Below are positions 56,938 to 64,000 of a stretch of 64,000 bases of DNA, piece after piece. How positions within the stretch are numbered: the stretch's first letter is position 1; the number at the start of each line of letters is the position of its first letter. Under the pieces are notes generated by a model, which ran no database searches, was not told where the DNA came from, and was given only the letters and a program-made list of their open reading frames with translations. The stretch covers positions 212,458,325-212,522,324 of the forward strand of contig OV050030.1 of the NCBI GenBank assembly GCA_920105625.2. The letters run 5' to 3'. This DNA comes from Clusia tigrina. Taxonomy: Eukaryota > Arthropoda > Insecta > Diptera > Clusiidae. Both the position numbers and the translations under genes were made by a program.

Positions 56938-57170
56938 CTCCTGCTCTGCACCGCTCTCCTGGCTCAGCTCCCTGCACATGGATTCCGGCCCATATGAACT
57001 TATAATATAAGTATGTATATTATACATATGTGTGTACTGCACATCACCACCGCACTGCTCCATTGGCACAACAGCACAGTTCCATCGTCAGAAACGAACT
57101 AACTCCTAAAATCACTCGCTGAACTTATTTTTGCTATGCGAAACTCAAACGCATGGTTGTATTTGATACA

Positions 57171-57223
57171 GTCCCCACGAGCAAGAGAAGGACCTCCTGT
57201 CCTTGCTTTAATAAAGTCGCCCT
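57171..57223 (-). other. Polypurine-tract region between pol and 3' LTR
   Basis: This is the short interval between the last pol stop codon and the inferred LTR start. On the element strand it ends in CGTGGGGAC next to the LTR, a short G-rich tract that could prime plus-strand DNA synthesis. A hairpin lies within it: AAGGAC at 57188-57193 pairs with GTCCTT at 57199-57204. No env open frame fits here. Confidence 0.45.
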
Positions 57224-57597
57224 CTATTCGCTCGGCGCAATTGGAAGCACACATATCTTCTGAACAGGCCTTGTCAGACGGTTTGTGGCCGTCTGCACAA
57301 TGACTGAACGTATTAGCCCATCTCGGCTCCTTATTAGCTCACAAATTCTGCCCAAGGCCCATTGCGCTGGTGGAAAAAGTTCACTCTTGATCTGCACTAA
57401 TTGACCCAGGCTCATTGGCTCTTGTTCTCTGCGCCATTTGTTACGCTCTTGCAGCGTCGTCAAATATTCCTCTCTCCACCTCTTCCAGAAATGCTCAACC
57501 ATTTTCTGGCGTGCTCTCCACAAACTTGCCCCTTTCAGGTTTGACTGCTGCTCGCTCACAAATGGTAAGGGAATGATCAATGGCTCCCCTATCAAAA
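57224..57597 (-). pseudogene. pol: Pol C-terminal fragment: integrase tail (DUF5641-like)
   Basis: This 123-residue open frame is the C-terminal end of BEL/Pao Pol, displaced by a frame break from the integrase core just upstream. It starts inside the motif that follows ALTPGHF and keeps the DUF5641-type pattern: IGEPL near the start, a W-x-RW-x-x-EYLTTLQ-x-R stretch (about residues 38-53), the segment around WALGRI, DGLIRSVIV, and TRPVQKICVLP at the end. Family members use this region as the C-terminal part of integrase, thought to help bind DNA. It has no start codon of its own; the first codon is TTG. It ends with TAG at 57224-57226, 53 bp before the inferred LTR edge. Confidence 0.85.
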
Positions 57598-58869
57598 ATG
57601 CCCGGGAGTCAAGGCCTGAATATCTTCCGCATCATCACTCAAGGGTGTCAAAGGCCTTGAGTTCAAAATTGCTTCTATCTCTACTAGGAGGGTAGATAGC
57701 TGCTCTTGGGTTAAAATCTTTTGCCCAGCAATACGCGTGAGGTGGTACTTCATTGACTTCACAGGAGCTTCATAAATTCCGCCTTGATGCGGCGCTGCTG
57801 GCGTCATAAATATCCAATCTGTCCCCTTGTTGCTCAGATGCTCAAAAACTTCTTTTACTTGCCAGCTCTCTCGTGCTCTTCTCAGCTCTCTTGCCGCCCC
57901 TACAAATGATGTACCATTGTCACTGTATATTCGCTCGCATCTCCCTCTTCTGCAAATAAAGCGCTCATAACAAGCAATAAAGGCTATAGAAGTTAAATCA
58001 GCAACAATGTCAATATGAATGGCCTTTGTTTTTAGGCATACAAAAATGGCCACCCAGCACTTACTCTCCTTCATTCGCTCTCCAGCTCTATCCGGTGCCT
58101 TTATTCTAAAAGGACCAGCATAATCAATACCTGTGTGTAGAAAAGGCTTGCCCACTTGCACCCTGTCGCCTGGCAATTCAGACATCAGCTGTTGCTCAAA
58201 TCTGTGATTATAGCGCGCGCATACCACGCACTTGTGGAGAAAAGCTCTTAATTGGCTCCGTAGTTTTGGAATCCAAAACTTTTGTCTGATGAATTGCATC
58301 ATCACTTGCACAGCACCATGCTTAGTCATACGATGAGCGTGGTCCATTATCAGCCATGCTGTTCGAGAACCATCCTTCACTATCACCGGATGCACCATCT
58401 CATAGGCTTCTTCTGATCTCCCCAATCGCCCGCCCACTCTCAATAGGCCCTTGCTGTCCATTATTGGATTCAACGCACTAATTTTGCTCCCTTCTTGCAC
58501 CTGCCCAATCTCTCTTAGTTTGTCTATCTCTTGTCTGTAATCGCTCTCCTGCGCCTGCTTAAGCAGGAGTTCCGTTGCTTCACATTTCTCTTCCACTGTT
58601 GGCGCTTGCACTACTCGGTTGTTCTGCCGAGTTCTGCGCCTTCTCTTTCTGTGCCTTGCTCTTCGCACAAACCTGATGATGTAGCTCAATATGTTGATGT
58701 TCTTCTCTAGACTTCGCGCATAGTCAATCAGCGCCATGCTCTTGCCCCTGCTCGGTATAAATATTTGCAAAAACTCGCGTGAATGTGTCACGTGATACGC
58801 TCCCAGCTCGTTAAGCCCTTCAGTTGGTTTTTCCGGCTCAAAAATGTTGGCTGGCCAACTGTTTCTGAT
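57592..58869 (-). pseudogene. pol: Pol central fragment: integrase (zinc-binding and DDE core)
   Basis: Integrase inserts the reverse-transcribed DNA into the genome. Counting residues from a GTG at 58791 (the frame is open back to 58869), there is an HHCC zinc-binding domain with H153, H158, C188 and C191. The catalytic core has D223 (GIDYAGPF), D291 (YSDNGTSF) and E341 (HQGGIYEA), and the frame ends in ALTPGHF. The D-to-E distance, with 49 residues between, fits BEL/Pao members as I know them. A basic stretch lies near residues 43-55 (RRARHRKRRRRTR). All catalytic residues are present. Both ends are out of frame with neighbouring Pol segments: the upstream switch lies near 58860-58870, and the downstream one is a five-base T run (57594-57598 on the plus strand). 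There is no start codon of its own. Confidence 0.9.
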
Positions 58870-61148
58870 TTACGTAACCAATCCGGTCCATATAACCAGA
58901 TCTTATTACCAACTAACTCTCTCGCTGTTAAGCCTCTAGTTAACAAATCTGCTGGATTTTGTTTCGTGTTTACATAGCGCCAACGCCCAATCTCTGTGTG
59001 AGTCTGTATCTCTGAAACTCTATTTGCTTCATACATCTTCAGCTCACATGGTAGTTTTCTGATCCAGTGCAGAACAACCTGTGAATCTGTCCACAAGCTG
59101 TACTCACATTTTGCCCATTCCATTTCTTTGCTCACGCTGTATAGCAGCTGTGCCAGTAATTTGGCTGCTGACAGTTCAAGCTTTGGTACTGTAATCGTCT
59201 TCAAAGGAGCTACGCGCGCCTTAGACGTCAGTAAATTGGCCTCCACTTGCTGGTTGCCATAATCAATTCCCACATAAATTGCTGCACCATACGCGCTCAT
59301 CGATGCGTCCGCAAATCCATGAATCTGGACCTTAGCATCTGTTGTGGTACCAATCCACCTGCTAATTTTAAATTGCTCTAAATGCCCTATCTCTTCCCAA
59401 AAGTCTTCCCATCTTTTCAGTATCTCTGATGGTACTATTGTATCCCAGTCTAGGCTCAATCTCCATAAATATTGTATAATAATTTTCCCCCTGATAGTAA
59501 CTGGAGTTATGAACCCGTCAGGATCGTATAGTTGTGCCACACAACTTACTATCTTTCTTTTAGTCACCTCACCGACCAGTGCAGGAGTCTTCACCACAAA
59601 GGTGAATTTGTCTTCTTCTATCAGCCATTTCAGGCCTAGCACAGCCATCTCGTCTTCTCTCGGGAATAACATCTCTTCTTCTCTCTCCGCACTCATTGCC
59701 CTGAGTAGTCTTTTTGAGTTCGACTTCCATTTGCACAGCTCGAAACCGCCGCCTTTTAGGACAGTGTCTATTTCTTTCGCGAGCACTATTGCTTCTTGCT
59801 CAGATCGTCCGCCTGTAGCACAGTCATCCATATAGAAGTCACTCTCTATGATGTCCGCTGCTCTTGGGTATGCATCTTTCGCCTCCCTAGCACATTGTAT
59901 TAAAGCTCGCACAGCATTATAAGAGGAGGAAGTCATTCCATACGTTACAACCGTTAACCAGTATTCTCGTAAAGGCTCACCATTATGCTCTCGCCAAAAG
60001 ATTCTTTGCAAATTCCATTGCCTTTCGGCAACACGCACTTGTCGGAACATCTTCTTGATGTCGGCACATATCGCAATCTTGTGACGCCTAAATCTCATGA
60101 CAATTTCGTAAAGATCCTTTTGTAACTTCTCGCCTGAACATTGCACTTGATTCAGAGAGATGCCACGATTCGTTTGGCAGCTAGCATCAAAAACCACCCG
60201 AAATTTTTTGGTGACACAGTGATGTGGGATATAATAAACTGGCTCGTCCACTCTTGGTGGTTGTATAGCGCACTTCATATGCCCTAATCTCTCATACTCT
60301 CTCATGAATTCTACGTATTGCTCTCTCAACTCTGAGTCTTTCTCTAATTTCCGCTCCAAGTACATAAACCTGCGCAATGCTATTGCTCTTGAAGTGCCTA
60401 AACCTTGCACCGTGTCTTTCACTGGAATTGTCACAATAAAACGCCCTGTTTCATCTCTAGTATAAGTCTCCATAAAATTTTGCTCCACTTCCTGCTCCTC
60501 ATCTGTTCTCCAGCGAGTTATCGTATCCACCTGAACTATCTGCCACAGGCGCTGAAGTACCTCGTCCAACCTTTTGTTATCGATACATTCTATCGAAGCA
60601 ACTATAGCATCGGCCCCTCTATCTCTCTCACAGGGTTGTGCCCAGAAAATGACTTGCCCAAACATGCTCTCATATATGGCCATGCCTTGCACCTCATTTG
60701 GCATTATCGCCGTAATGGCTCTAGCCACCATATTTGCTCCTAACAGTAGCTCGACTGGTCTCGCCTTCCAAAACTCAGGATCCGCCCATAAACCCTCATT
60801 CTTAAAATGCATTGGTATCTCCACTAAATCTCTTGCTGGCAAAACTGGGCACCAGTTACATTCTCTTGGCAGCACCCAAAACTCAGTCTCTAAATAATCA
60901 TTCTCGCTCTTCATAGGGTAACAAGAAAACACCTTGGCGCTCAAACAGTGCTTTATGTCAAATGATTTACCTTCTATTCCTATCATTTTGCTGCTCTGTG
61001 ATCGTGTAGGCAACTGGTACTTTCGCCGGAATTCGGCACTCATTAAATTTGGCTGCGCTCCAGTGTCCATAAGCGCTCGCACTGGCCCATATAGAATTCC
61101 TGCAATCTCGACACGCACCATAACTGTTGGTAACAAGGCCTCTTGCAT
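58788..61148 (-). CDS. pol: Pol N-terminal part: aspartic protease, reverse transcriptase, RNase H
   Basis: A 786-residue open frame. The retropepsin-like domain (DUF1758 type) has the catalytic D28-T29-G30 in ALMDTGAQ. Reverse transcriptase follows: YYIPHHCVTK and FRVVFDAS near 305-322, catalytic D363 in ADIKKMFRQV, and the YMDD box at 439-442. RNase H has D614 (GFADAS), E658 (PKLELSAAK), D688 (WTDSQ) and D734 (QNPADLLTRG). The first Met at 61148 is only six residues before the protease domain, and the frame is open back to 61307, directly after the gag stop and in the same frame, so translation probably begins in gag. The last 25 or so residues before the TGA at 58788 do not look like the family, whereas another frame does, so a base is missing near 58860-58870. 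Confidence 0.93.
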   Translation of the reverse strand: MQEALLPTVMVRVEIAGILYGPVRALMDTGAQPNLMSAEFRRKYQLPTRSQSSKMIGIEGKSFDIKHCLSAKVFSCYPMKSENDYLETEFWVLPRECNWCPVLPARDLVEIPMHFKNEGLWADPEFWKARPVELLLGANMVARAITAIMPNEVQGMAIYESMFGQVIFWAQPCERDRGADAIVASIECIDNKRLDEVLQRLWQIVQVDTITRWRTDEEQEVEQNFMETYTRDETGRFIVTIPVKDTVQGLGTSRAIALRRFMYLERKLEKDSELREQYVEFMREYERLGHMKCAIQPPRVDEPVYYIPHHCVTKKFRVVFDASCQTNRGISLNQVQCSGEKLQKDLYEIVMRFRRHKIAICADIKKMFRQVRVAERQWNLQRIFWREHNGEPLREYWLTVVTYGMTSSSYNAVRALIQCAREAKDAYPRAADIIESDFYMDDCATGGRSEQEAIVLAKEIDTVLKGGGFELCKWKSNSKRLLRAMSAEREEEMLFPREDEMAVLGLKWLIEEDKFTFVVKTPALVGEVTKRKIVSCVAQLYDPDGFITPVTIRGKIIIQYLWRLSLDWDTIVPSEILKRWEDFWEEIGHLEQFKISRWIGTTTDAKVQIHGFADASMSAYGAAIYVGIDYGNQQVEANLLTSKARVAPLKTITVPKLELSAAKLLAQLLYSVSKEMEWAKCEYSLWTDSQVVLHWIRKLPCELKMYEANRVSEIQTHTEIGRWRYVNTKQNPADLLTRGLTARELVGNKIWLYGPDWLRKSETVGQPTFLSRKNQLKGLTSWERIT

Positions 61149-61307
61149 CTCTAAATTACAATGAAAAGACTTATAGTAAGTTGCACAATTAGGGATATCT
61201 CGCTCTTTTTTTAATGCTCTAACATGTTTTAGAAATTTTAGGCTCTTAAATCTATCACTTCGCCCAGGCTCTGTTACCCTTGCGCGCTTTGCAAGGTTGC
61301 TATGCCG
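61149..61307 (-). CDS. pol: Gag-Pol linker, open in the pol frame
   Basis: These 53 codons between the gag TGA and the first Pol methionine contain no stop, and they keep gag and pol in the same frame. The stretch is rich in lysine and arginine and matches no domain that I recognise. Its openness supports the reading that Gag and Pol form one polyprotein interrupted by a single stop codon. Confidence 0.75.
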
Positions 61308-61310
61308 TCA
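61278..61310 (-). promoter_or_regulatory. Candidate stop-codon readthrough site, TGA-CGG plus hairpin
   Basis: On the element strand the gag stop TGA (61308-61310) is followed by CGG. After 11 nt comes a perfect 6-bp stem, CCTTGC (61291-61296 on the plus strand, read as its complement) pairing with GCAAGG (61278-61283), with a 7-nt loop. UGA-CGG followed by a nearby stem-loop is a known class of efficient readthrough signal in RNA viruses. Function here is inference; a simple CGA-to-TGA mutation would also give the stop. Confidence 0.5.
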
Positions 61311-62609
61311 ATCGCTCTTGACCTTCGGCATTGTTGTCGCGGTGGCTTCCCGCTTTGGCTGCTGCGCCACCAACACCTGTTGCTGTGGCTCTTTTTTTGC
61401 ACATAGGACGCTATTGTGCTTCTGCGCCCCTGGGCACCGCAAACATGGCCCCGAAAAGCACTCCGACGGCTTATGCCCCTTCTTCAGGCAGTTGTGGCAC
61501 AGGTTGCGTTTGCCAACTAGCTCTTGCCTAGCTCTCAAATTGAGTGACAGGAAGTCTGGGCATCGAAACAATGCGTGATCTGCGCTGCATATCTCGCACA
61601 GCTTGCCTTGGCTTGCTCGTATCGGTGCTACTCCTGTTGCGCTCACACCGTGGCCCATTCTCTCCCTGCTCTTGGGTACTGCGCCCGTTGCGCGATCGCG
61701 CCCGTGCTCCAATTGATGCGCTCGCTTGACTTCCCGTGCTGGTAGAGCAGAAGCCTGCTTCTCCAGGAAAGCCAACATCTCATTCACCTTTGGAGAGTCA
61801 GAGCTCCTCTGTAGCTCCCATTGCTTGGCAGTGTCGCTGTCCAGTCGCTCGTGGAGCATATGCACAACGAACATGTCCCAATGTTCCACTGGTACCCCCT
61901 GTGCCTTTAGTTGGCGCATGGATTCATGGGTCACATTCGCCATACGCTGTAGGCTCTCCGCAGTGGGTGGTCCCTCTAGCTCTGGCAACTTAATAAATCT
62001 CCGCAAGTACTCTCGGCATACCGGATACTTCCGGTCATAAATTTGGTTGAGCCGCTCCCATGCCTCATGGTAACTGTTGTCGGTCAGCTCCCACTCACCC
62101 AAAGTGCGCGCTGCTTTATGGGTGAGCGATTTCTTCAAGTACGAGAACTTGTACGATGGCGCTATCTGCTCGTTGCTGTGCACTGCAGCGACAAATTTGT
62201 CGCGAAAACCATGCCATTTGGTGATGCTTCCATCAAATTCTCCCCAAGTATTTTGGAGGTCGTGCTGCTGGAATGGCATTGTCACCTGCACCGAAATTGG
62301 CTCCTTTGCGCCTTGCTCAACGCACCTTGCTGGGCACAATTGCTCGATCTTGCCGTTCAGTGCACCACTCGCTCCGAAGTACCGTCGCTCTGCCCGCTCC
62401 ATTGATCTCTCCAAATCAGCACTCTCATCGCGCTTGGCTCGAGATGCTATCTCGTCATGGAGGGCATTGAAGCGCTCCCACTGTTGCTCTAAACGAGTCA
62501 GCCGCACCTTGGCTTCCTCAAGCCCCAAATGCGAGAACTCGCTTGTCTTCGCATGCTCTGCTGCCCTCTTGATGCCATTGTAGGCCGACTGATGCTTTCC
62601 GTAACTCAT
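61308..62609 (-). CDS. gag: Gag polyprotein (DUF1759-like region and three zinc knuckles)
   Basis: Gag forms the virus-like particle and packages the element RNA. The 433-residue frame starts at ATG 62607-62609. A predicted coiled-coil-like, charged stretch occupies about residues 25-80. A capsid region resembling DUF1759 of BEL/Pao elements spans about 110-280, with FDGSITKWHGFRDKF at 125-139. Three zinc knuckles follow: C338-C341-H345-C350, C371-C374-H379-C384 and C389-C392-H398-C403. Their C-to-H spacings are 3, 4 and 5, and the middle one is the classic CX2CX4HX4C. The frame ends in a basic and Gln-rich tail at TGA 61308-61310, after which the same frame continues into pol. No frame break is seen within gag. 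Confidence 0.9.
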   Translation of the reverse strand: MSYGKHQSAYNGIKRAAEHAKTSEFSHLGLEEAKVRLTRLEQQWERFNALHDEIASRAKRDESADLERSMERAERRYFGASGALNGKIEQLCPARCVEQGAKEPISVQVTMPFQQHDLQNTWGEFDGSITKWHGFRDKFVAAVHSNEQIAPSYKFSYLKKSLTHKAARTLGEWELTDNSYHEAWERLNQIYDRKYPVCREYLRRFIKLPELEGPPTAESLQRMANVTHESMRQLKAQGVPVEHWDMFVVHMLHERLDSDTAKQWELQRSSDSPKVNEMLAFLEKQASALPAREVKRAHQLEHGRDRATGAVPKSRERMGHGVSATGVAPIRASQGKLCEICSADHALFRCPDFLSLNLRARQELVGKRNLCHNCLKKGHKPSECFSGPCLRCPGAQKHNSVLCAKKEPQQQVLVAQQPKREATATTMPKVKSD

Positions 62610-62764
62610 TTTCTTGCTGCTCGAGAAAGGAAAGGAAGAAAGACCAAAAAAAATTCAATTAATTTCTTGGGAGGAAATGACTATTTCCTCCTAGCCCTTG
62701 CCCAGACTGCCAACACTGCATATTTTCTCTATATAACTCTACTTATTATCTATGCACTTTGAGT

Positions 62765-63105
62765 CGAATAACCGCATTGGTTTATTCGCTCACTAGCACG
62801 AAATTCTAGCACCTATGCTCGCTCATATTTAAATTTTGAGACGAATAACCGCATTGGTTCATTCGCTCATTTGCACATAATTTTCGCTCGCTCATATTTA
62901 AATTTTGAGTCGAATAACCGCATTAGTTCATTCGCTCATTTGCACATAGTTTTCGCTCGCTCATATTTAAATTTTGAGACGAATAACCGCATTGGTTCAT
63001 TCGCTCATTTGCACATAATTTTCGCTCGCTCATATTTAAATTTTGAGTCGAATAACCGCACTGGTTTATTCGATCATTTGCACATAATATTCAGCACCAA
63101 GCACG
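62765..63105. repeat. 69-bp tandem repeats in the leader (about 4.9 copies)
   Basis: CGAATAACCGCA starts at 62765, 62842, 62911, 62980 and 63049, with spacings of 77, 69, 69 and 69 bp. Each unit also has TTCATTCGCTCATTTGCACATA, or a variant of it, and CGCTCATATTTAAATTTTGAG. The base after GAG alternates T, A, T, A, T, which suggests duplication of a two-unit (138-bp) block. The first unit and the last are the most diverged. Confidence 0.92.
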
Positions 63106-63280
63106 CGCACACGCAGCCATGCCGCCTCACTGTCGGCCGCCAGCAAGGCGGCAGCCATAGCGCAGCATACTGCGCATCTCTATGACTGCGTCGCATAGTG
63201 CTTGCCTGCGCATATTGTACCCACCCCTAAATTCTTTTAGCTTTCTTGAAGCCCAATGCCCAATGCCTGTACCAATTTGT

Positions 63281-63303
63281 CGTATGTGCTTTGAGCACAT
63301 ACG
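63281..63303. other. Perfect 10-bp hairpin in the leader
   Basis: CGTATGTGCT (63281-63290) and AGCACATACG (63294-63303) are exact reverse complements separated by TTG. In the element RNA this would fold as a 10-bp stem with a 3-nt loop. Confidence 0.85.
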
Positions 63304-63377
63304 CCCTTGGTCTATTATTTTTAAGCATTGCAGTGTTGGATCTGCTCCTGTAACTCCGTGGACTGTATCTTACCTTG

Positions 63378-63412
63378 ATTTTTATTTTTTATTTTTTTTA
63401 TTTTTTTTTATA
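63378..63412. repeat. T-rich tract (A-rich on element strand)
   Basis: This is a run of T broken only by single A bases. It lies in the leader with no coding potential and is a likely place for length errors or slippage. Confidence 0.8.
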
Positions 63413-63560
63413 TTAGAAGTATAAACTTGGACCTCCTTGTTTTGCTGCTATTATCACTTAAAGTCAAATATCAACTGAAAATGAAAATTTTGAGCATCTC
63501 ATAATTGATGCCATCCTTCGCACTCCGTTCCGTTTCCTCTGTTCGCTCTTCGCTCTGCTC

Positions 63561-63603
63561 ACATACATATTATATGTATGTTCCGAATGCGTATTGCGCA
63601 TTC
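63561..63603. other. Two adjacent inverted repeats in the leader
   Basis: ACATACATAT (63561-63570) pairs with ATATGTATGT (63572-63581) around one base. Three bases later GAATGCG (63585-63591) pairs with CGCATTC (63597-63603) around five bases. The first is built from simple-repeat sequence and could be chance; the second is not. Confidence 0.75.
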
Positions 63604-63909
63604 AGCAATTGATGCTCCTCTAGCGTGTTGCGCTTGCTCTCTTTTTCTCTTCCCGCAGGCACAACGGAACAAAGGAATTTAAAGGAAAGAAATATCTATT
63701 ACCTACCCTGCCAGTACGCAATCGCACATACATACATACATGCATATGCGATCTGCGTTTACATAGAGTCTGGCGTGATTTCATAGGAACGCTTAAAATA
63801 AAGGCGAAATTAAGTTTTGCACTTTATCTATGTATATACCTACTTAATACTACAAACATACATACATGCATCGCACCATCGATGCTGTATTGTATAGATC
63901 ACTAGTACG

Positions 63910-63929
63910 ATCCGGCTCGACATGGACCA
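63910..63929 (-). other. Primer-binding site, tRNA-Tyr-like with a small insertion
   Basis: One base inside the right LTR, the plus strand reads ATCCGGCTCGA-CAT-GGACCA. This should equal the 3' end of the primer tRNA, including the added CCA. From memory, fly tRNA-Tyr ends ATCCGGCTCGA-A-GGACCA, which matches on both sides but has A where this element has CAT. The match to another tRNA has not been excluded. Confidence 0.65.
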
Positions 63930-63930
63930 A

Positions 63931-64000
63931 TGTTTCGAATCGACATGAAGCTATCACAATACTTACAGCAATTCGATGGAAATAAAACCCAATCTGTTTA
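63931..64000 (-). repeat. 5' LTR, first 70 bp on plus strand (truncated by window)
   Basis: Direct repeat of 56595-56664 with two mismatches (G to A at base 13 and T to C at base 27), preceded by the primer-binding site. In element orientation this is the 3' end of the 5' LTR (end of U5). Confidence 0.92.

Larger units (their letters stand above)
56595..57170 (-). repeat. 3' LTR (left on plus strand)
   Basis: The left limit is exact: satellite gives way to TGTTTCGAATCG at 56595, repeated at 63931. The right limit at 57170 is inferred from a CA end. Read on the minus strand, the LTR would start TGTATCAAATAC, which resembles the other end (TGTTTCGAATCG) as imperfect terminal inverted repeats. 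The minus strand just before it reads GTGGGGAC, a weak polypurine tract. The LTR contains a (TA)20 run and a minus-strand AATAAA. Confidence 0.75.
62610..63930 (-). other. Untranslated leader of the retrotransposon
   Basis: These 1.3 kb between the primer-binding site and the gag ATG contain no convincing coding region on either strand. They hold the 69-bp tandem repeats (62765-63105), a T-rich tract at 63378-63412, perfect hairpins at 63281-63303, 63561-63581 and 63585-63603, and CATA simple repeats near 63726 and 63855. Leaders of this kind usually carry packaging and dimerisation signals, but no specific signal can be assigned from sequence alone. Confidence 0.75.
56595..64000 (-). mobile_element. 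BEL/Pao-type LTR retrotransposon, partial (right end outside window)
   Basis: This is an LTR element on the minus strand inserted in satellite DNA. The 70 bp at 63931-64000 repeat 56595-56664 with two mismatches, so they are the starts of the two LTRs. Between them lie Gag, protease, reverse transcriptase/RNase H and integrase in BEL/Pao order, a primer-binding site next to the right LTR, and no env gene. If the LTR is 576 bp, the full element would be about 7.9 kb and end near 64506. The left flank is AAAGC of a C-type satellite unit; if the target-site duplication is 5 bp, the same bases should follow the right end. One in-frame stop and two frame breaks interrupt the coding region. Confidence 0.93.

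Noticed and set aside
56739..57069. Open frames on both strands ending in poly-(Tyr-Ile)
   Set aside because: They read through the (TA)20 run inside the LTR.
57171..57223. Possible env gene between pol and the 3' LTR
   Set aside because: Only 53 bp separate the pol stop from the inferred LTR edge, and no other open frame is left in the element.
58789..58791. GTG at 58791 as a true start for a separate integrase protein
   Set aside because: The frame is open upstream to 58869 and reads as Pol there, so a frame break explains the separate frame better than a new start.
57438..62583. Plus-strand open frames opposite gag and pol, up to 168 residues
   Set aside because: They are antisense shadows of Gag and Pol codons, with no recognisable domains.
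62871..63185. 104-residue plus-strand frame with internal repeats
   Set aside because: It is the translation of the 69-bp leader repeats, which happen to be a multiple of three. The repeat explains it.

Overview
The window is eukaryotic heterochromatin-like DNA, most likely from a fly. About 56.6 kb is one uninterrupted tandem satellite array. The last 7.4 kb is a BEL/Pao LTR retrotransposon on the minus strand, inserted into the satellite and running off the right edge. I see no host protein-coding gene, tRNA, rRNA or CRISPR array. The assignment to higher Diptera is inference from three things: the BEL/Pao element, its (TA)n and CATA-type simple repeats, and a primer-binding site resembling insect tRNA-Tyr. 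I do not recognise the satellite as a named family.

Satellite (1-56594): roughly 290 head-to-tail units, nearly all 195-197 bp and all in the same orientation. Nearly every unit carries two short palindromes, CTCGAG and CATAGCTATG. I divide the array into four domains by monomer content. From 1 to about 24300 the monomers are mixed and arranged in large nested duplications. From 24300 to 35400 there is a different variant mix with a duplicated block. From 35400 to 43000 there is a repeated 2.6-2.8 kb cassette and an A/B/C three-monomer pattern begins. From 43000 to 56594 the array is much more homogeneous, with an A-B-C higher-order pattern (about 588 bp) and a nearly perfect 3722-bp tandem duplication (44128-47849 and 47850-51571). 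A 55-bp truncated monomer occurs ten times between 3122 and 40792 and marks the larger duplications.

Retrotransposon (56595-64000, minus strand): in plus-strand order the window holds the 3' LTR (about 576 bp), a C-terminal integrase/DUF5641 fragment, integrase, reverse transcriptase/RNase H with an N-terminal protease, Gag with three zinc knuckles, a 1.3-kb leader, a primer-binding site and the first 70 bp of the 5' LTR. The leader contains 69-bp tandem repeats and perfect hairpins. No env gene is present. Gag and Pol are in one frame, separated by a single TGA. That TGA is followed by CGG and, 11 nt further on, a six-base-pair hairpin, an arrangement like known stop-readthrough sites. Two single-base frame breaks interrupt Pol, so this copy is probably not autonomous unless the breaks are sequencing errors.

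The genes form one unit: Gag packages the RNA, protease matures the polyproteins, reverse transcriptase/RNase H copies the RNA from a tRNA primer, and integrase inserts the DNA. The satellite has no coding role that I can support. Its interest lies in its layered duplication history and its conserved dyad-symmetric boxes.
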